This document shows positions 1-8,216 of a stretch of DNA of 64,000 nucleotides, one piece after another (the first letter of the stretch is position 1; each line of letters starts with the position of its first letter). The stretch lies in contig BOKW01000006.1 in the NCBI GenBank assembly GCA_016861185.1, positions 62,001 through 126,000 on the forward strand, given 5' to 3'. The notes under the pieces were generated by a model that was given only the letters and a program-made list of their open reading frames with translations, was not told the origin of the DNA and made no database searches. The stretch is from Betaproteobacteria bacterium. GTDB lineage: Bacteria; Pseudomonadota; Gammaproteobacteria; Burkholderiales; Burkholderiaceae_F. The translations under genes and the position numbers were made by a program.

Positions 1-248
1 ACAACACGTTCGGAATCAACTTCTGCTACGCCGACGACCCGCGCGACAGCCAGGGGCGCTGCCGCAGCGGCGACTTCGGCGACGCTGGCGGCGGCATCCT
101 GCTGCACTCGTACCTCAGTTGGATACGGATGACGGCGGAGATCCCCGAGCCGAGCTCGATTCTTCTGCTCGGTGTCGGCTTGCTGATGTTGAGCGTGCTG
201 CGTACGCGCGGGCGTCGCCGCCCCGCGGCTTGCAGCGCGACGCGCTGA
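1..248 (+). CDS. PEP-CTERM sorting domain protein, C-terminal part (5' truncated by window edge)
   Basis: The reading frame is open from the left edge to a TGA at 246-248, so only the last 81 or so residues are visible. They end with the tripartite PEP-CTERM signal: a PEP motif (IPEPSS), a hydrophobic stretch (ILLLGVGLLMLSVL), and an arginine-rich tail (RTRGRRR). By family knowledge such proteins are exported, anchored in the inner membrane and processed by an exosortase, usually in organisms making exopolysaccharide. The visible lumenal part has two cysteines and no recognisable fold. A hairpin followed by a T-run lies just downstream. Two more PEP-CTERM genes occur in the window at 46816 and 53200. 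The call of the signal is firm; the protein's own role is unknown. Confidence 0.85.
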   Translation, partial: NTFGINFCYADDPRDSQGRCRSGDFGDAGGGILLHSYLSWIRMTAEIPEPSSILLLGVGLLMLSVLRTRGRRRPAACSATR

Positions 249-266
249 GCGAGCCGCGCTTCCGTC

Positions 267-289
267 AGGGCCCTACGGGGCCCTTTTTC
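267..289 (+). terminator. Rho-independent terminator of the PEP-CTERM gene
   Basis: Arms AGGGCCC (267-273) and GGGCCCT (278-284) enclose a TACG tetraloop and run straight into a T-tract. It lies 19 bases after the stop codon of the partial PEP-CTERM gene and 23 bases before the end of the convergent moeB gene. Confidence 0.75.
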
Positions 290-311
290 GTTTCGACGGT
301 CGGTGCGCACC

Positions 312-1058
312 TCAGCGCGCACCGCACACCGCGCACGCCGGATCGCGCGGCACGCGGACGGTGCGGAACTGCATGTCCCGCGCGTCGAGCATCAGCAGTT
401 TGCCGTTCAGCGGTTCGCCGATGCCGGCGGCGAGCTTCAGCGCCTCGGCGGCCTGCAGCGTGCCGACGATGCCCGTCAGCGGCGCGAACACACCCATGAT
501 CGCGCACAGCTCGTCCTCGCCTTCGCCCTCGGGGAAAAGGCACGCGTAGCACGGCGCATCGGCGCGGCGCAGGTCGAACACCGCAAGCTGGCCGTCGAAG
601 CGGATCGCGGCGCCGGACACGAGCGGCTTGCGGTGCCTGACGCAGGCGCGGTTGACCGCGTGGCGCGTGGCGAAGTTGTCGGTGCAGTCGAGCACGATCG
701 TCGCGTCGCGCGCGAGCGCGTCGAGCGCGTCGGCGTCGACGCGGCGCACGACCGGAACGACCTCGACGTCCGGATTGATCGCCGCGAGCGTGGTGCGGCC
801 CGATTCGGCCTTCGGTGCGCCGACGCGCTCGGTCGTGTGCAGGATCTGTCGCTGCAGGTTGGTGAGATCGACCGTATCGCCGTCGACCAGCGTGATCTTT
901 GCCACCCCGGCGGAGGCGAGGTAGTACGCGGCCGGCGAACCGAGTCCGCCGGCGCCGATCACGAGCATCGAGGCCGCACGGATGCGTTCCTGCCCCTCGA
1001 CGCCGATCTCGTCGAGCAGGATGTGGCGCGAATAGCGCAGAAGCTGGCGGTCGTCCAT
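312..1058 (-). CDS. moeB: Molybdopterin-synthase adenylyltransferase MoeB (HesA/MoeB/ThiF family)
   Basis: E1-like enzyme that adenylates the C-terminal glycine of a ubiquitin-like sulfur carrier (MoaD in molybdopterin synthesis, possibly ThiS). The 248 residues match the usual length. Near the N terminus is the nucleotide-binding glycine motif GAGGLGSPAAYYLASAG. The active-site cysteine region reads LCAIMGVFAPLTGIVG. Two CxxC pairs, CYAC in the middle and CAVC at the very end, are the zinc knuckles. I chose the ATG at 1058 (MDDRQLLRYSRHI), which is where family members begin; an upstream in-frame ATG at 1100 would add 14 non-conserved residues. No rhodanese domain is fused. It is last in the minus-strand run gpmA-envC-ctpA-moeB, 64 bases after ctpA. 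ThiF is the alternative name, less likely without thi genes nearby. Confidence 0.9.
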   Translation of the reverse strand: MDDRQLLRYSRHILLDEIGVEGQERIRAASMLVIGAGGLGSPAAYYLASAGVAKITLVDGDTVDLTNLQRQILHTTERVGAPKAESGRTTLAAINPDVEVVPVVRRVDADALDALARDATIVLDCTDNFATRHAVNRACVRHRKPLVSGAAIRFDGQLAVFDLRRADAPCYACLFPEGEGEDELCAIMGVFAPLTGIVGTLQAAEALKLAAGIGEPLNGKLLMLDARDMQFRTVRVPRDPACAVCGAR

Positions 1059-1122
1059 CGGGCGCCAAAAGGATCGGGCCGCATTATGCGGCCCGATCAC
1101 GGCGTTGGCTCGGGGAACGCGC

Positions 1123-2574
1123 CTATTTCTTCGGCGCGGCGTCCTTCGCGGTGGCGACGTTTTCGCGGGTCTTCGCGACCTCGACCGGCAGGCCCTTCAG
1201 GTGGTTCATCGCCTGCTTGAGCTGGAAGTCATCGGCGCTGCCGAACTCGTAGCGGCGCGCCGGCGCGGGCGCCTCGCTCGGTGTGCCGTGCGGCGGAGTC
1301 GACGCACCCGGCGCCGTTTGCGCAGGCTTTACGGGCTTCTGCGCGTCGGCCTTGTCTTCCAGATGCCGCACCAGATCGGCTTCGCGCACGGAGAAGCCGG
1401 CGAAATTGCCTTCCGGCGTGTCTTCGACCAGCAGGTCTGGCGCAATGCCCTTGGCCTGGATCGAACGGCCGTTCGGCGTGTAGTAGCGCGCGGTCGTGAG
1501 CTTGATTGCGGCCGGGTTGTCGCCGTCGACGCGGATCGGGATGATCGTCTGCACCGAGCCCTTGCCGAAGGTCTGCGTGCCGATCACGGTCGCGCGCTTG
1601 TGATCCTGCAGCGCGCCGGCGACGATCTCGGAGGCCGATGCGCTCGCGTTGTTGACCAGCACGACCATCGGCACGTTCTTGATCTCGCGCGGCAGCTTGC
1701 CGATCACGTCGTCGCCGCGCGTTCGGACGTAGTCCTCGGGCGAGGCGATGAAGCGGCGGCGCGCGTCCTCGGTGCGGCCGTCGGTCGAAACGACCAGCGA
1801 CTTCGGCGGCAGGAAGGCGGCGGACACGCCGACCGCGGCGTGCAGCAGTCCGCCCGGGTCGTTGCGCAGATCCAGGACCAGCCCTTTCAGCGGCCCCTGC
1901 TTGTACAGGTCGTTGACGTGCCTGACCAGATCCTCGACGGTGCGCTCCTGGAACTGCGAGATGCGGATGAAGCCGTAGCCGGGCTCGATCATGCGCGCGC
2001 GCACCGACTGCACGCGGATCACGTCGCGCACGAGCTTGAACTCGAGCGGCTTGGTTTCGCCCTTGCGCGCGATCGTCAGCACGATCGACGTCCCCTTCTT
2101 GCCGCGCATCAGCTTGACGGCTTCCGGCAGCGTCATGCCGCGCGTGAGCTTGTCGTCGATCTTGATGATGAGGTCGCCGCTCTTGATGCCTGCGCGCGCC
2201 GCCGGCGTGTCGTCGATCGGCGCGATCACGCGCACGGCGCCGTCTTCGGTGCCGACTTCGATGCCGAGCCCGCCGAACTCGCCCTGCGTGCCGACCTGCA
2301 GGTCCTTGAACGCCTCGGCGTCGAGGAACGCCGAATGCGGATCGAGCCCGGTCAGCATGCCCGAGATCGCTTCCTGGATCAGCTTCTTGTCGTCGACCGG
2401 CTCAACGTAGTTGGCCTTGATCGCGCCGAACACGTCGGTGAACTGGCGGATCTCCTCGAGCGGGATCGGGCCGCGCGTGTCGCGGAACGCGTACGCGGAA
2501 ATCGCCAAACTGATGGCGACCCCGGCGATCGCTCCGACGCCGATCAGACCAAAGTTGCGCAAGCGTCCGCTCAT
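1123..2574 (-). CDS. ctpA: S41 family C-terminal processing peptidase (CtpA-type)
   Basis: Periplasmic serine protease of 483 residues. An N-terminal hydrophobic signal/anchor (about residues 8-29) is followed by a PDZ domain (about 95-180, with GGLGIEVG and the GIKSGDLIIKID core). The S41 catalytic domain carries the nucleophile serine in NNASASASEIVAGAL and the general-base lysine in TFGKGSVQT. The C-terminal 100 residues are low-complexity, proline- and alanine-rich, ending in a lysine-rich tail. Such enzymes trim C termini of envelope proteins and often act on peptidoglycan hydrolases. That fits its position directly after envC, an amidase activator, with a 45-base gap and probable co-transcription. 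The ATG at 2574 leaves only three charged residues before the hydrophobic segment, as expected for an exported protein. Confidence 0.92.
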   Translation of the reverse strand: MSGRLRNFGLIGVGAIAGVAISLAISAYAFRDTRGPIPLEEIRQFTDVFGAIKANYVEPVDDKKLIQEAISGMLTGLDPHSAFLDAEAFKDLQVGTQGEFGGLGIEVGTEDGAVRVIAPIDDTPAARAGIKSGDLIIKIDDKLTRGMTLPEAVKLMRGKKGTSIVLTIARKGETKPLEFKLVRDVIRVQSVRARMIEPGYGFIRISQFQERTVEDLVRHVNDLYKQGPLKGLVLDLRNDPGGLLHAAVGVSAAFLPPKSLVVSTDGRTEDARRRFIASPEDYVRTRGDDVIGKLPREIKNVPMVVLVNNASASASEIVAGALQDHKRATVIGTQTFGKGSVQTIIPIRVDGDNPAAIKLTTARYYTPNGRSIQAKGIAPDLLVEDTPEGNFAGFSVREADLVRHLEDKADAQKPVKPAQTAPGASTPPHGTPSEAPAPARRYEFGSADDFQLKQAMNHLKGLPVEVAKTRENVATAKDAAPKK

Positions 2575-2619
2575 GCGGCCTCCGGATGCAGGGGGGTGCG
2601 GCTGATGACAGGTCGAAGA

Positions 2620-4011
2620 CTAGCGCGCCGCAGCCCATTTGAGGGGGTCGACTGGCCGGCCCTCAAGACGTATTTCAAAGTATAGGCCCGAGTCCACGCT
2701 ACCCCCCGTATTGCCTACCTGGGCTATGACCGCGCCGGCTTCGACCCGTTCGCCCACGCTCGCAAGCAGCGTTTCGTTGTTGCCGTAAACGGTCATCGCG
2801 CCCTCGCCGTGATCGAGGATCAGCAGATTGCCGAAGCCGCGCAGCCAGTCGGCGAACACCACCCGACCGGCGGCAGCCGCGTGGACCTCGGCACCCTCGG
2901 CCGCACGGATGAACACCCCCTTCCAGGTCGGTCCGTCGACGCCGGCTTCGGTGCGCCGGGGGCTGCCGAAGCGCGCGGCGATCTCGCCTTTGACCGGCAG
3001 CAGCAGCTTGCCCCGCAATCGGGCGAAACTCGATCCGGACGGCGGCTCCGGCTCGCCTGCCCGCGGCGCGCCGCGCGGCGTCGAGGCGGGCGCGGCCGCC
3101 TGCAGGCGCGCCCGTTCCGCCGCGCGACGCGCCTGCTCGGCGAGGATCTTGCCGATGTTCTCGATCAGTCCCGACAGGCGCTGGTCGTCGCGCTCGAGCG
3201 TGGCGATCGACTGGCGCTGCCCGGCGATCTGGCGCGCGAGCCTGGCGAGCGCCTGTTTGCGCGCGGCCTGCTGGCGGACGAGCTGCGCGCGGTTCCTGCG
3301 TTCGTCTTCGGCGATCGCCGCGAGCTCGGCCTGTTTGGCGCGCGACTCCGCCTCCAGTTCGCCAAGCTCCTGGCGCCGTTCACGCAACTCGTCGATCAGT
3401 TGCGCCTTGGCGCGCGCGACGTAGTCGAGGTAGCCGAGATCGCGGCGCACGCGGTTCGGATTCTCGCCGTCGATCAGGCTGTGCCAGGGGCTGCGCTGCG
3501 CCAGCGCAAACTGGCTCTTGAGCACGTGCGCAAGCTGCCGTTCCTGTTCGCTCTGGCGGGCGTTGACCGCGCGGCTGCGGTCCTGCAGCGCGGCGATCTG
3601 CCGTTCGACCTGCTGCCGCGACGCGGACAGCTCGCGCAAGCGGCGATTGACCGCGGAAATCGCCCGCTCGGACTCGGCCAGCGCGTCGGCCGCTTCCGAG
3701 CGCGTCGCTTCCGCCTGCGCGAGTTGCTTTTTCAGTTGCGCGAGCCGCGCCTGTAGCTCGCGCTGCTCGGCTTGCAGCCGGCGTTGCTGTTGCGGCGTGG
3801 CGGCCGGCGGCGCGCCTTTGCGCGCCGGGGCCTTCTTTGCGGCCGCGGCGGACTTCTTCGCGTCGGGCGAGCGGCTCTGTGCGTGGACCGTGTGGAAGCC
3901 TGGCCCCGCCAGCAACGCCGCCAGCCCGATGGTGAGCGCGCGCCGCAAGGGGAGATTCAAGGTTCGTCGCGCCGAGGGGGGATTCCAAAGGGGGCGCAGC
4001 CCCCTTTGCAT
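2620..4011 (-). CDS. envC: EnvC-like murein hydrolase activator (degenerate M23/LytM domain with coiled coil)
   Basis: Of 463 residues, the signal peptide core is LTIGLAALLAGPGF. A long alanine/glutamine/arginine-rich coiled coil (about residues 75-300) leads into a C-terminal LytM domain (about 340-463). The metal ligands of active M23 enzymes appear lost: the usual YxH position reads YGNNE and the HLHFE motif reads LYFEIR. This is the hallmark of EnvC-type activators, which switch on periplasmic amidases at the septum rather than cutting murein themselves. The start is uncertain. The ATG at 4011 lies one base after the gpmA stop, but the following codons run through a perfect hairpin (3987-4007). 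A TTG at 3960 (LNLPLRRALTIG) would give a much more normal signal peptide. ctpA follows 45 bases downstream. Confidence 0.88.
   Translation of the reverse strand: MQRGLRPLWNPPSARRTLNLPLRRALTIGLAALLAGPGFHTVHAQSRSPDAKKSAAAAKKAPARKGAPPAATPQQQRRLQAEQRELQARLAQLKKQLAQAEATRSEAADALAESERAISAVNRRLRELSASRQQVERQIAALQDRSRAVNARQSEQERQLAHVLKSQFALAQRSPWHSLIDGENPNRVRRDLGYLDYVARAKAQLIDELRERRQELGELEAESRAKQAELAAIAEDERRNRAQLVRQQAARKQALARLARQIAGQRQSIATLERDDQRLSGLIENIGKILAEQARRAAERARLQAAAPASTPRGAPRAGEPEPPSGSSFARLRGKLLLPVKGEIAARFGSPRRTEAGVDGPTWKGVFIRAAEGAEVHAAAAGRVVFADWLRGFGNLLILDHGEGAMTVYGNNETLLASVGERVEAGAVIAQVGNTGGSVDSGLYFEIRLEGRPVDPLKWAAAR
3987..4007. repeat. Perfect G/C-rich hairpin at the gpmA/envC junction
   Basis: Arms AAAGGGGGC and GCCCCCTTT (9 bp each) around a three-base loop. 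A run of G and 'gatt' just outside (3975-3985) resembles the purine/pyrimidine element at 48320-48410. It overlaps the first codons of envC if the ATG at 4011 is used. It has no T-run on the minus strand, so it is not a classical terminator. Confidence 0.6.
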
Positions 4012-4012
4012 C

Positions 4013-4789
4013 TCAATCTTGCCGCCCCGGCGGCGAAGCCGCCGGCGCCGCCTTGCCCTGCGCTGCGACCGCGGCCGTAGCCCGCGCGATCTCTTCCGGG
4101 TCGCCGAGGTAGTAGTTGCGGATCGGTTTCAGCGCTGCGTCCAGCTCGTAGACGAGCGGCCGCGCGGTCGGAATGTTCAGGCCGACAATGTCGTCGTCGG
4201 AGACGCCGTCGAGGTACTTGATCAACGCCCGCAGCGAATTGCCGTGCGCTGCCACCAGCACGCGCCGCCCGCGCGCAACGGCTGGCGCGATCGAGTCCTT
4301 CCAGAACGGAACGACGCGCGCGACCGTGTCCTTCAGGCACTCGGTGGCGGGAATCTCCTCGGACTTCAGGTGCCTGTAGCGCGGGTCCTTGCCGGCCCAG
4401 CGCGGATCGTCGGGCGCGAGCGGCTCGGGCGCCACGTCGTAGGCGCGCCGCCAGACGAGCACCTGCCGCTCGCCGAACTTCGCGGCGGTTTCGGCCTTGT
4501 TCAGTCCCTGCAGCGCGCCGTAGTGCCGTTCGTTCAGCCGCCAGCTATGGACGACCGGCAGCCACATCAGATCCATCGCGTCGAGCGCGATCCACAGCGT
4601 GCGGATCGCGCGCTTGAGCACGGAGGTGTACGCGATGTCGAAAACGTAGCCCTCGCGCTTCAGCAACTCGCCCGCGGACTGCGCCTCGCGCCGGCCGTTT
4701 TCCGTCAGATCGACGTCGGTCCAGCCGGTGAAGCGGTTCTCGAGATTCCACTGGCTTTCTCCGTGGCGCAGCAGGACGAGCTTGTACAT
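4013..4789 (-). CDS. gpmA: 2,3-bisphosphoglycerate-dependent phosphoglycerate mutase
   Basis: Glycolytic enzyme interconverting 3- and 2-phosphoglycerate in the cytosol. The phosphohistidine motif RHGESQWN is at residues 8-15, the second catalytic histidine is in [14 protein letters not shown], and the substrate-binding [16 protein letters not shown] and [12 protein letters not shown] stretches are both present. The 258 residues include a short alanine/proline-rich C-terminal extension beyond the typical length of about 249. It starts the minus-strand run gpmA-envC-ctpA-moeB and is divergent from the rhodanese gene at 4866, with which it shares a 76-base promoter region. Confidence 0.97.
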   Translation of the reverse strand: MYKLVLLRHGESQWNLENRFTGWTDVDLTENGRREAQSAGELLKREGYVFDIAYTSVLKRAIRTLWIALDAMDLMWLPVVHSWRLNERHYGALQGLNKAETAAKFGERQVLVWRRAYDVAPEPLAPDDPRWAGKDPRYRHLKSEEIPATECLKDTVARVVPFWKDSIAPAVARGRRVLVAAHGNSLRALIKYLDGVSDDDIVGLNIPTARPLVYELDAALKPIRNYYLGDPEEIARATAAVAAQGKAAPAASPPGRQD

Positions 4790-4829
4790 GGGTGAACGCG
4801 CTTCGAACGGGCGGCAATGCGCGGCATTT

Positions 4830-4835
4830 TATAAT
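4830..4835 (+). promoter_or_regulatory. Candidate -10 element (TATAAT) in the gpmA/rhodanese divergent region
   Basis: An exact TATAAT lies 31 bases before the GTG start at 4866, in an AT-rich patch that stands out from the surrounding GC-rich DNA. No convincing -35 hexamer sits at 16-18 bases. The same patch read in reverse (TTATAAAAT) could also serve gpmA. Confidence 0.4.
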
Positions 4836-4865
4836 TCGCGTCCTTTCGCCGCGCCGGATCCTTTC

Positions 4866-5267
4866 GTGCAGTTCTTCATCGACAACATCTTCCTGATCGC
4901 GATCGCCTTCGTCAGCGGCGCGATGCTCGTCTGGCCGCTGGTGCGCAGCCGCGCCGGCGGCCCTTCGCTGACCACGCTGCAGGCCACGCAACTGATCAAC
5001 CGCAAGAACGCGCAGATCGTCGACACGCGTTCGCCCGAGGAGTTCGGCAAGGGCAGCCTGCCGAACGCGAAGAACATCCCGCTGGCGACCGTGGGCCAGC
5101 GCGCCGGCGAGCTGAAGAAGGACAAGCCGGTGATCCTCGTCTGCAACACCGGCACCTCCGCGACGCGCGCCGCCGCGACGCTGCGGTCGGCGGGATTCGC
5201 CGAGGTCTACGTGCTCGGCGGCGGCATCGCCGCGTGGAAAGAGGCCGGACTGCCGGTAAGAAGCTGA
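4866..5267 (+). CDS. Membrane-anchored rhodanese-like domain protein
   Basis: A 133-residue protein with one N-terminal transmembrane segment (about residues 4-24, FIDNIFLIAIAFVSGAMLVW) and a rhodanese domain (about 40-130). The domain contains VDTRSPEEFGKGSLPNAKNIP, and the active-site cysteine is in LVCNTGTSATRA. Rhodaneses carry sulfane sulfur as a cysteine persulfide. The single-domain, membrane-anchored form upstream of grxC and secB is a familiar betaproteobacterial arrangement, which suggests a thiol or sulfur relay near the membrane. I chose the GTG at 4866 because the transmembrane helix begins immediately after it. Upstream in-frame starts would add about 20-46 residues of unrelated sequence overlapping gpmA. 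Confidence 0.88.
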   Translation: MQFFIDNIFLIAIAFVSGAMLVWPLVRSRAGGPSLTTLQATQLINRKNAQIVDTRSPEEFGKGSLPNAKNIPLATVGQRAGELKKDKPVILVCNTGTSATRAAATLRSAGFAEVYVLGGGIAAWKEAGLPVRS

Positions 5268-5304
5268 ACTCGCGCGCCGGCCCGGCGCGCTGCGAAAGGA
5301 ACGC

Positions 5305-5565
5305 ATGACCGCCAAGGTAGTGATGTACAGCACGGCCGTCTGCCCGTACTGCCAGCGCGCCGAAGCGCTGCTCAAGGCGCGTGGTGTCACCGCGATCGAG
5401 AAGATCCGCGTCGACCTCGACCCCGCGCGCCGCGACGAGATGATCGAGAAGACCGGCCGCCGCACGGTGCCGCAGATCTACATCGGCGACACGCACGTCG
5501 GCGGTTTCGACGATCTGTCGGCGCTCGACCGCGAAGGGCGGCTTGCGCCGCTGCTCGCCGCCTGA
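5305..5565 (+). CDS. grxC: Glutaredoxin 3
   Basis: A cytosolic dithiol glutaredoxin of 86 residues, the standard length. The active site CPYC is at residues 12-15, followed by the cis-proline/GSH-binding TVPQIYIG and the [13 protein letters not shown] motif. It reduces disulfides and mixed disulfides at the expense of glutathione. A good ribosome-binding site (AAAGGAA) lies 5 bases before the ATG. It sits 37 bases after the rhodanese gene and 55 before secB, in the conserved rhodanese-grxC-secB-gpsA order. Confidence 0.97.
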   Translation: MTAKVVMYSTAVCPYCQRAEALLKARGVTAIEKIRVDLDPARRDEMIEKTGRRTVPQIYIGDTHVGGFDDLSALDREGRLAPLLAA

Positions 5566-5578
5566 ACCGTCCACCCGC

Positions 5579-5608
5579 CGCCGGCCGCGTTGGCGGCCGG
5601 CGCTTTTT
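5579..5608 (+). terminator. Terminator-like hairpin between grxC and secB
   Basis: Arms CGCCGGCCGC and GCGGCCGGCG (10 bp) around GTTG, followed by C and five T. The form is that of an intrinsic terminator, but it lies inside a co-directional gene run. It may partly uncouple secB-gpsA from the upstream genes. Confidence 0.65.
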
Positions 5609-5620
5609 CGAAGGATTCCC

Positions 5621-6121
5621 ATGGCCGACAACACCAACGCCGCTGGCGCCGCCGGCGCGCAGACGCCCGTGTTCCAGCTTCAGCGCGTCTATCTGAAGGA
5701 CGCGTCGCTCGAGTTGCCGCACGCGCCGCAGATCTTTCTCGAGCAGGAGGCTCCGCAGGTCGACGTGCAGCTCGAAGTCACGCACGAGAAGGTCCTCGAC
5801 GGCATCTACGAGGTGATCGTCCGCGTGACGACCACCGCGAAGATCAAGGACAAGGTGCTGTTCCTGGTCGAGGCCAAGCAGGGCGGCATCTTCGAGATGC
5901 GCGGCATCCCGAACGAGCAGTTCGACGCGATCGTCGGCATCGTCTGCCCGGGGATCGTCTATCCGTACCTGCGCGCCAACATCGCCGACCTGATCAACCG
6001 CACGGGGCTGCCGCCGATCCACCTCGCCGAGATCAATTTCGAGGCGATGTACCAGCAGCGCGTCGCGCAGCAGCAGGGCGCCGGGCTGATCGTGCCGCCC
6101 GGCACCGCCACCAAGCAGTAG
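5621..6121 (+). CDS. secB: Protein-export chaperone SecB
   Basis: A 166-residue cytosolic homotetrameric chaperone that keeps precursor proteins unfolded and hands them to SecA. Conserved family stretches are [19 protein letters not shown] near the N terminus, the [19 protein letters not shown] strand, and the C-terminal [14 protein letters not shown]. The C-terminal tail is neutral (GTATKQ). The ATG at 5621 (MADNTNAAG) follows AAGGATTCCC and matches family starts. It stops four bases before gpsA, so the two are likely translated together. Confidence 0.97.
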   Translation: MADNTNAAGAAGAQTPVFQLQRVYLKDASLELPHAPQIFLEQEAPQVDVQLEVTHEKVLDGIYEVIVRVTTTAKIKDKVLFLVEAKQGGIFEMRGIPNEQFDAIVGIVCPGIVYPYLRANIADLINRTGLPPIHLAEINFEAMYQQRVAQQQGAGLIVPPGTATKQ

Positions 6122-6124
6122 ACG

Positions 6125-7132
6125 ATGGCCCAGGTCGCGGTGCTGGGCGCAGGCGCCTGGGGCACCGCGATCGCCTGCGCGCTCGCGCCGCGCCATGCGG
6201 TGACGCTGTGGGCGCGCGATGCAGCGCAGGCCGAGCGCCTGCGCGCCGAACGCGAGAACGCGCGTTATCTGCCCGGCATCGCGCTGCCTGATTCGCTCGC
6301 GATCGAAAGCGATCTTGCGCGCGCGGTGCAGTTCGCGGGCGACGACCTGCTCGTGATCGCGACACCGACCGGCGCATTGCGCGAGACCCTGCGCGCGCTC
6401 GCGCCGCTCGCGCCGCGTGCGGCGATCGTCTGGCTGTGCAAGGGCTTCGAGCGCGAAAGCGGCAAGCTCGCGCATCAGATCGTCGCCGACGAGCTGGGCG
6501 CGGCGCGCTTGCCCGACGCGGCGGGCCCGCTGTCCGGACCGAGCTTCGCGGAAGAGGTCGCGCGCGGACTGCCGACCGCGCTGACGGTGGCCGGCGGCGC
6601 GGCGTTCTGTGAGGCGGTTACGCGCGCCTTCCACGGCGGGGCGCTGCGCATCTACTCGACCGACGACCGGATCGGTGTGGAGGTCGGCGGCGCGGTGAAG
6701 AACGTGATGGCGATCGCCACCGGCATCGCCGACGCGCTCGGCCTGGGCAACAACGCGCGGGCCGCGCTGATCACGCGCGGACTCGCGGAGATCACGCGGC
6801 TCGGAGTGGCGCTCGGCGCGCGCGCCGAAACGTTCATGGGGCTCACGGGCGTCGGCGATCTGATCCTCACCTGCACCGGCGAGCTGTCGCGCAACCGCAA
6901 GGTGGGACTGATGCTCGGCCGCGGGTTGCCGCTCGCGCAGGCGCTCGCCGAGTTGGGCCATGTCGCGGAAGGCGTGTGGTCGGCGCCCGCGGTGGCGGCG
7001 CGCGCCGCGCAGGCGGACGTGGAGATGCCGCTGACGCAGGCGGTCTGCGCAGTGCTCGACGGGCGGCTTGCGCCACGTGCCGCACTCGAACAACTGCTCG
7101 CGCGCGACCCCAAGCGCGAAGGCGTGCGATGA
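6125..7132 (+). CDS. gpsA: Glycerol-3-phosphate dehydrogenase [NAD(P)+]
   Basis: Makes sn-glycerol-3-phosphate from dihydroxyacetone phosphate for phospholipid synthesis. Its 335 residues include the N-terminal Rossmann motif [10 protein letters not shown], the LCKGFE strand, the [20 protein letters not shown] block, the catalytic-lysine region [21 protein letters not shown] and the [12 protein letters not shown] loop. All are characteristic of GpsA. It starts four bases after secB and its stop overlaps the start of the next gene (ATGA). Confidence 0.97.
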   Translation: MAQVAVLGAGAWGTAIACALAPRHAVTLWARDAAQAERLRAERENARYLPGIALPDSLAIESDLARAVQFAGDDLLVIATPTGALRETLRALAPLAPRAAIVWLCKGFERESGKLAHQIVADELGAARLPDAAGPLSGPSFAEEVARGLPTALTVAGGAAFCEAVTRAFHGGALRIYSTDDRIGVEVGGAVKNVMAIATGIADALGLGNNARAALITRGLAEITRLGVALGARAETFMGLTGVGDLILTCTGELSRNRKVGLMLGRGLPLAQALAELGHVAEGVWSAPAVAARAAQADVEMPLTQAVCAVLDGRLAPRAALEQLLARDPKREGVR

Positions 7133-7716
7133 GGGCGCTGCGTTCGGTCTGCGTGTTCTGCGGTTCGCAGCCGGGCGCGCGCCCGGCGTACGTCGCGGCG
7201 GCGCGCGCGCTCGGCCGACTGCTCGCGCAACAGGGCATCGCGACGATCTACGGCGGCGGCCACGTCGGCATGATGGGCGCGCTCGCCGATGCGGCGCTCG
7301 CGGCCGGCGGGCGCGTGATCGGCGTGATTCCGGAACACCTGATGCGGCCCGAGGTCGCGCACCAGAACCTCGACGAACTGCTGGTCGTCGCCTCGATGCA
7401 CGAGCGCAAGCGGACGATGGCCGAACGCGCAGACGCCTTCGTCGTGCTGCCGGGCGGCTACGGCACCTTCGAGGAGATGTTCGAGATGGTGACCTGGCTG
7501 CAGCTCAGGCTGCAGGCCAAGCCGGTCGGCATGCTCAACGTCGAGGGTTACTTCGATCATCTGCTCGCGTTCCTGCGGCACGGCGCGGCCGAAGGTTTCA
7601 TCCGCGCCGAGCATCGCGATCTGCTGCTGGTCGACGCCGCGCCCGCAGCGCTGCTCGAACGGCTGGCGCAGCGCGCGCCGATGCGCGGCGCGGCCGAGGA
7701 CCTCGAGCGGACGTGA
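7129..7716 (+). CDS. LOG family protein (lysine decarboxylase-like cytokinin-activating phosphoribohydrolase family)
   Basis: A 195-residue protein with the two signature motifs of the LOG family: the nucleotide-binding [12 protein letters not shown] and the N-terminal [16 protein letters not shown]. Family members release free cytokinin bases from riboside monophosphates or act on other nucleotide 5'-monophosphates; the bacterial physiological substrate is usually unknown. The ATG at 7129 overlaps the gpsA stop by the classical ATGA, so translational coupling is likely. A conserved [19 protein letters not shown] stretch supports an intact active site. Confidence 0.9.
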   Translation: MRALRSVCVFCGSQPGARPAYVAAARALGRLLAQQGIATIYGGGHVGMMGALADAALAAGGRVIGVIPEHLMRPEVAHQNLDELLVVASMHERKRTMAERADAFVVLPGGYGTFEEMFEMVTWLQLRLQAKPVGMLNVEGYFDHLLAFLRHGAAEGFIRAEHRDLLLVDAAPAALLERLAQRAPMRGAAEDLERT

Positions 7717-7719
7717 TCC

Positions 7720-8190
7720 TCAGGCGCCGCCGGCGTAGCCGCACTGCCGCCATCCCTCGTAAACGACGACCGCGACGGCGTTCGACAGGTTCAGGCTGCG
7801 GTTGCCGGGCCGCATCGGCAGCCGCAGCCGCTGTTCCTGGGCAAAACGCTCGCGCAGCGCCGGCGACAAGCCGCGCGTCTCCGAGCCGAAGACGAACCAG
7901 TCGCCGGGCCGGAACGCGACGTCGGCGAAGCGCCGCGACGCCTTCGTCGTCAGCGCGTACATCCGCGCGGGATCGGGCCGCTCGGCAGCGACCAGCGCGT
8001 CGAAGCTCGCGTGCACCTTCACGGTCGCGTACTCGTGATAGTCGAGCCCGGCGCGGCGAAGCTGCTTGTCGTCCAGATCGAAACCGAGCGGCTGCACGAG
8101 GTGAAGCTGCGCGCCGGTGTTGGCGCACAGCCTGATCACGTTGCCCGTGTTCGGCGGGATTTCGGGTTCGACGAGCACGACGTGGAACAT
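7720..8190 (-). CDS. trmL: tRNA (cytidine(34)-2'-O)-methyltransferase
   Basis: A small SPOUT methyltransferase of 156 residues that methylates the ribose of the wobble base in tRNA-Leu isoacceptors. The three knotted-fold motifs are present: NTGNVIRLCANTGA near the N terminus, FGSETRGLSP in the middle, and the C-terminal MRPGNRSLNLSNAVAVVVYE that forms the SAM-binding trefoil knot. The stop is three bases from the end of the convergent LOG gene. Confidence 0.95.
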   Translation of the reverse strand: MFHVVLVEPEIPPNTGNVIRLCANTGAQLHLVQPLGFDLDDKQLRRAGLDYHEYATVKVHASFDALVAAERPDPARMYALTTKASRRFADVAFRPGDWFVFGSETRGLSPALRERFAQEQRLRLPMRPGNRSLNLSNAVAVVVYEGWRQCGYAGGA

Positions 8191-8216
8191 CGCGCGATGC
8201 TAGCCGCCGGCCGCGC

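Noticed and set aside
4807..4835. A full sigma-70 promoter for the rhodanese gene
   Set aside because: TATAAT is exact but no -35 hexamer is found at 16-18 bases, so only the -10 is reported.
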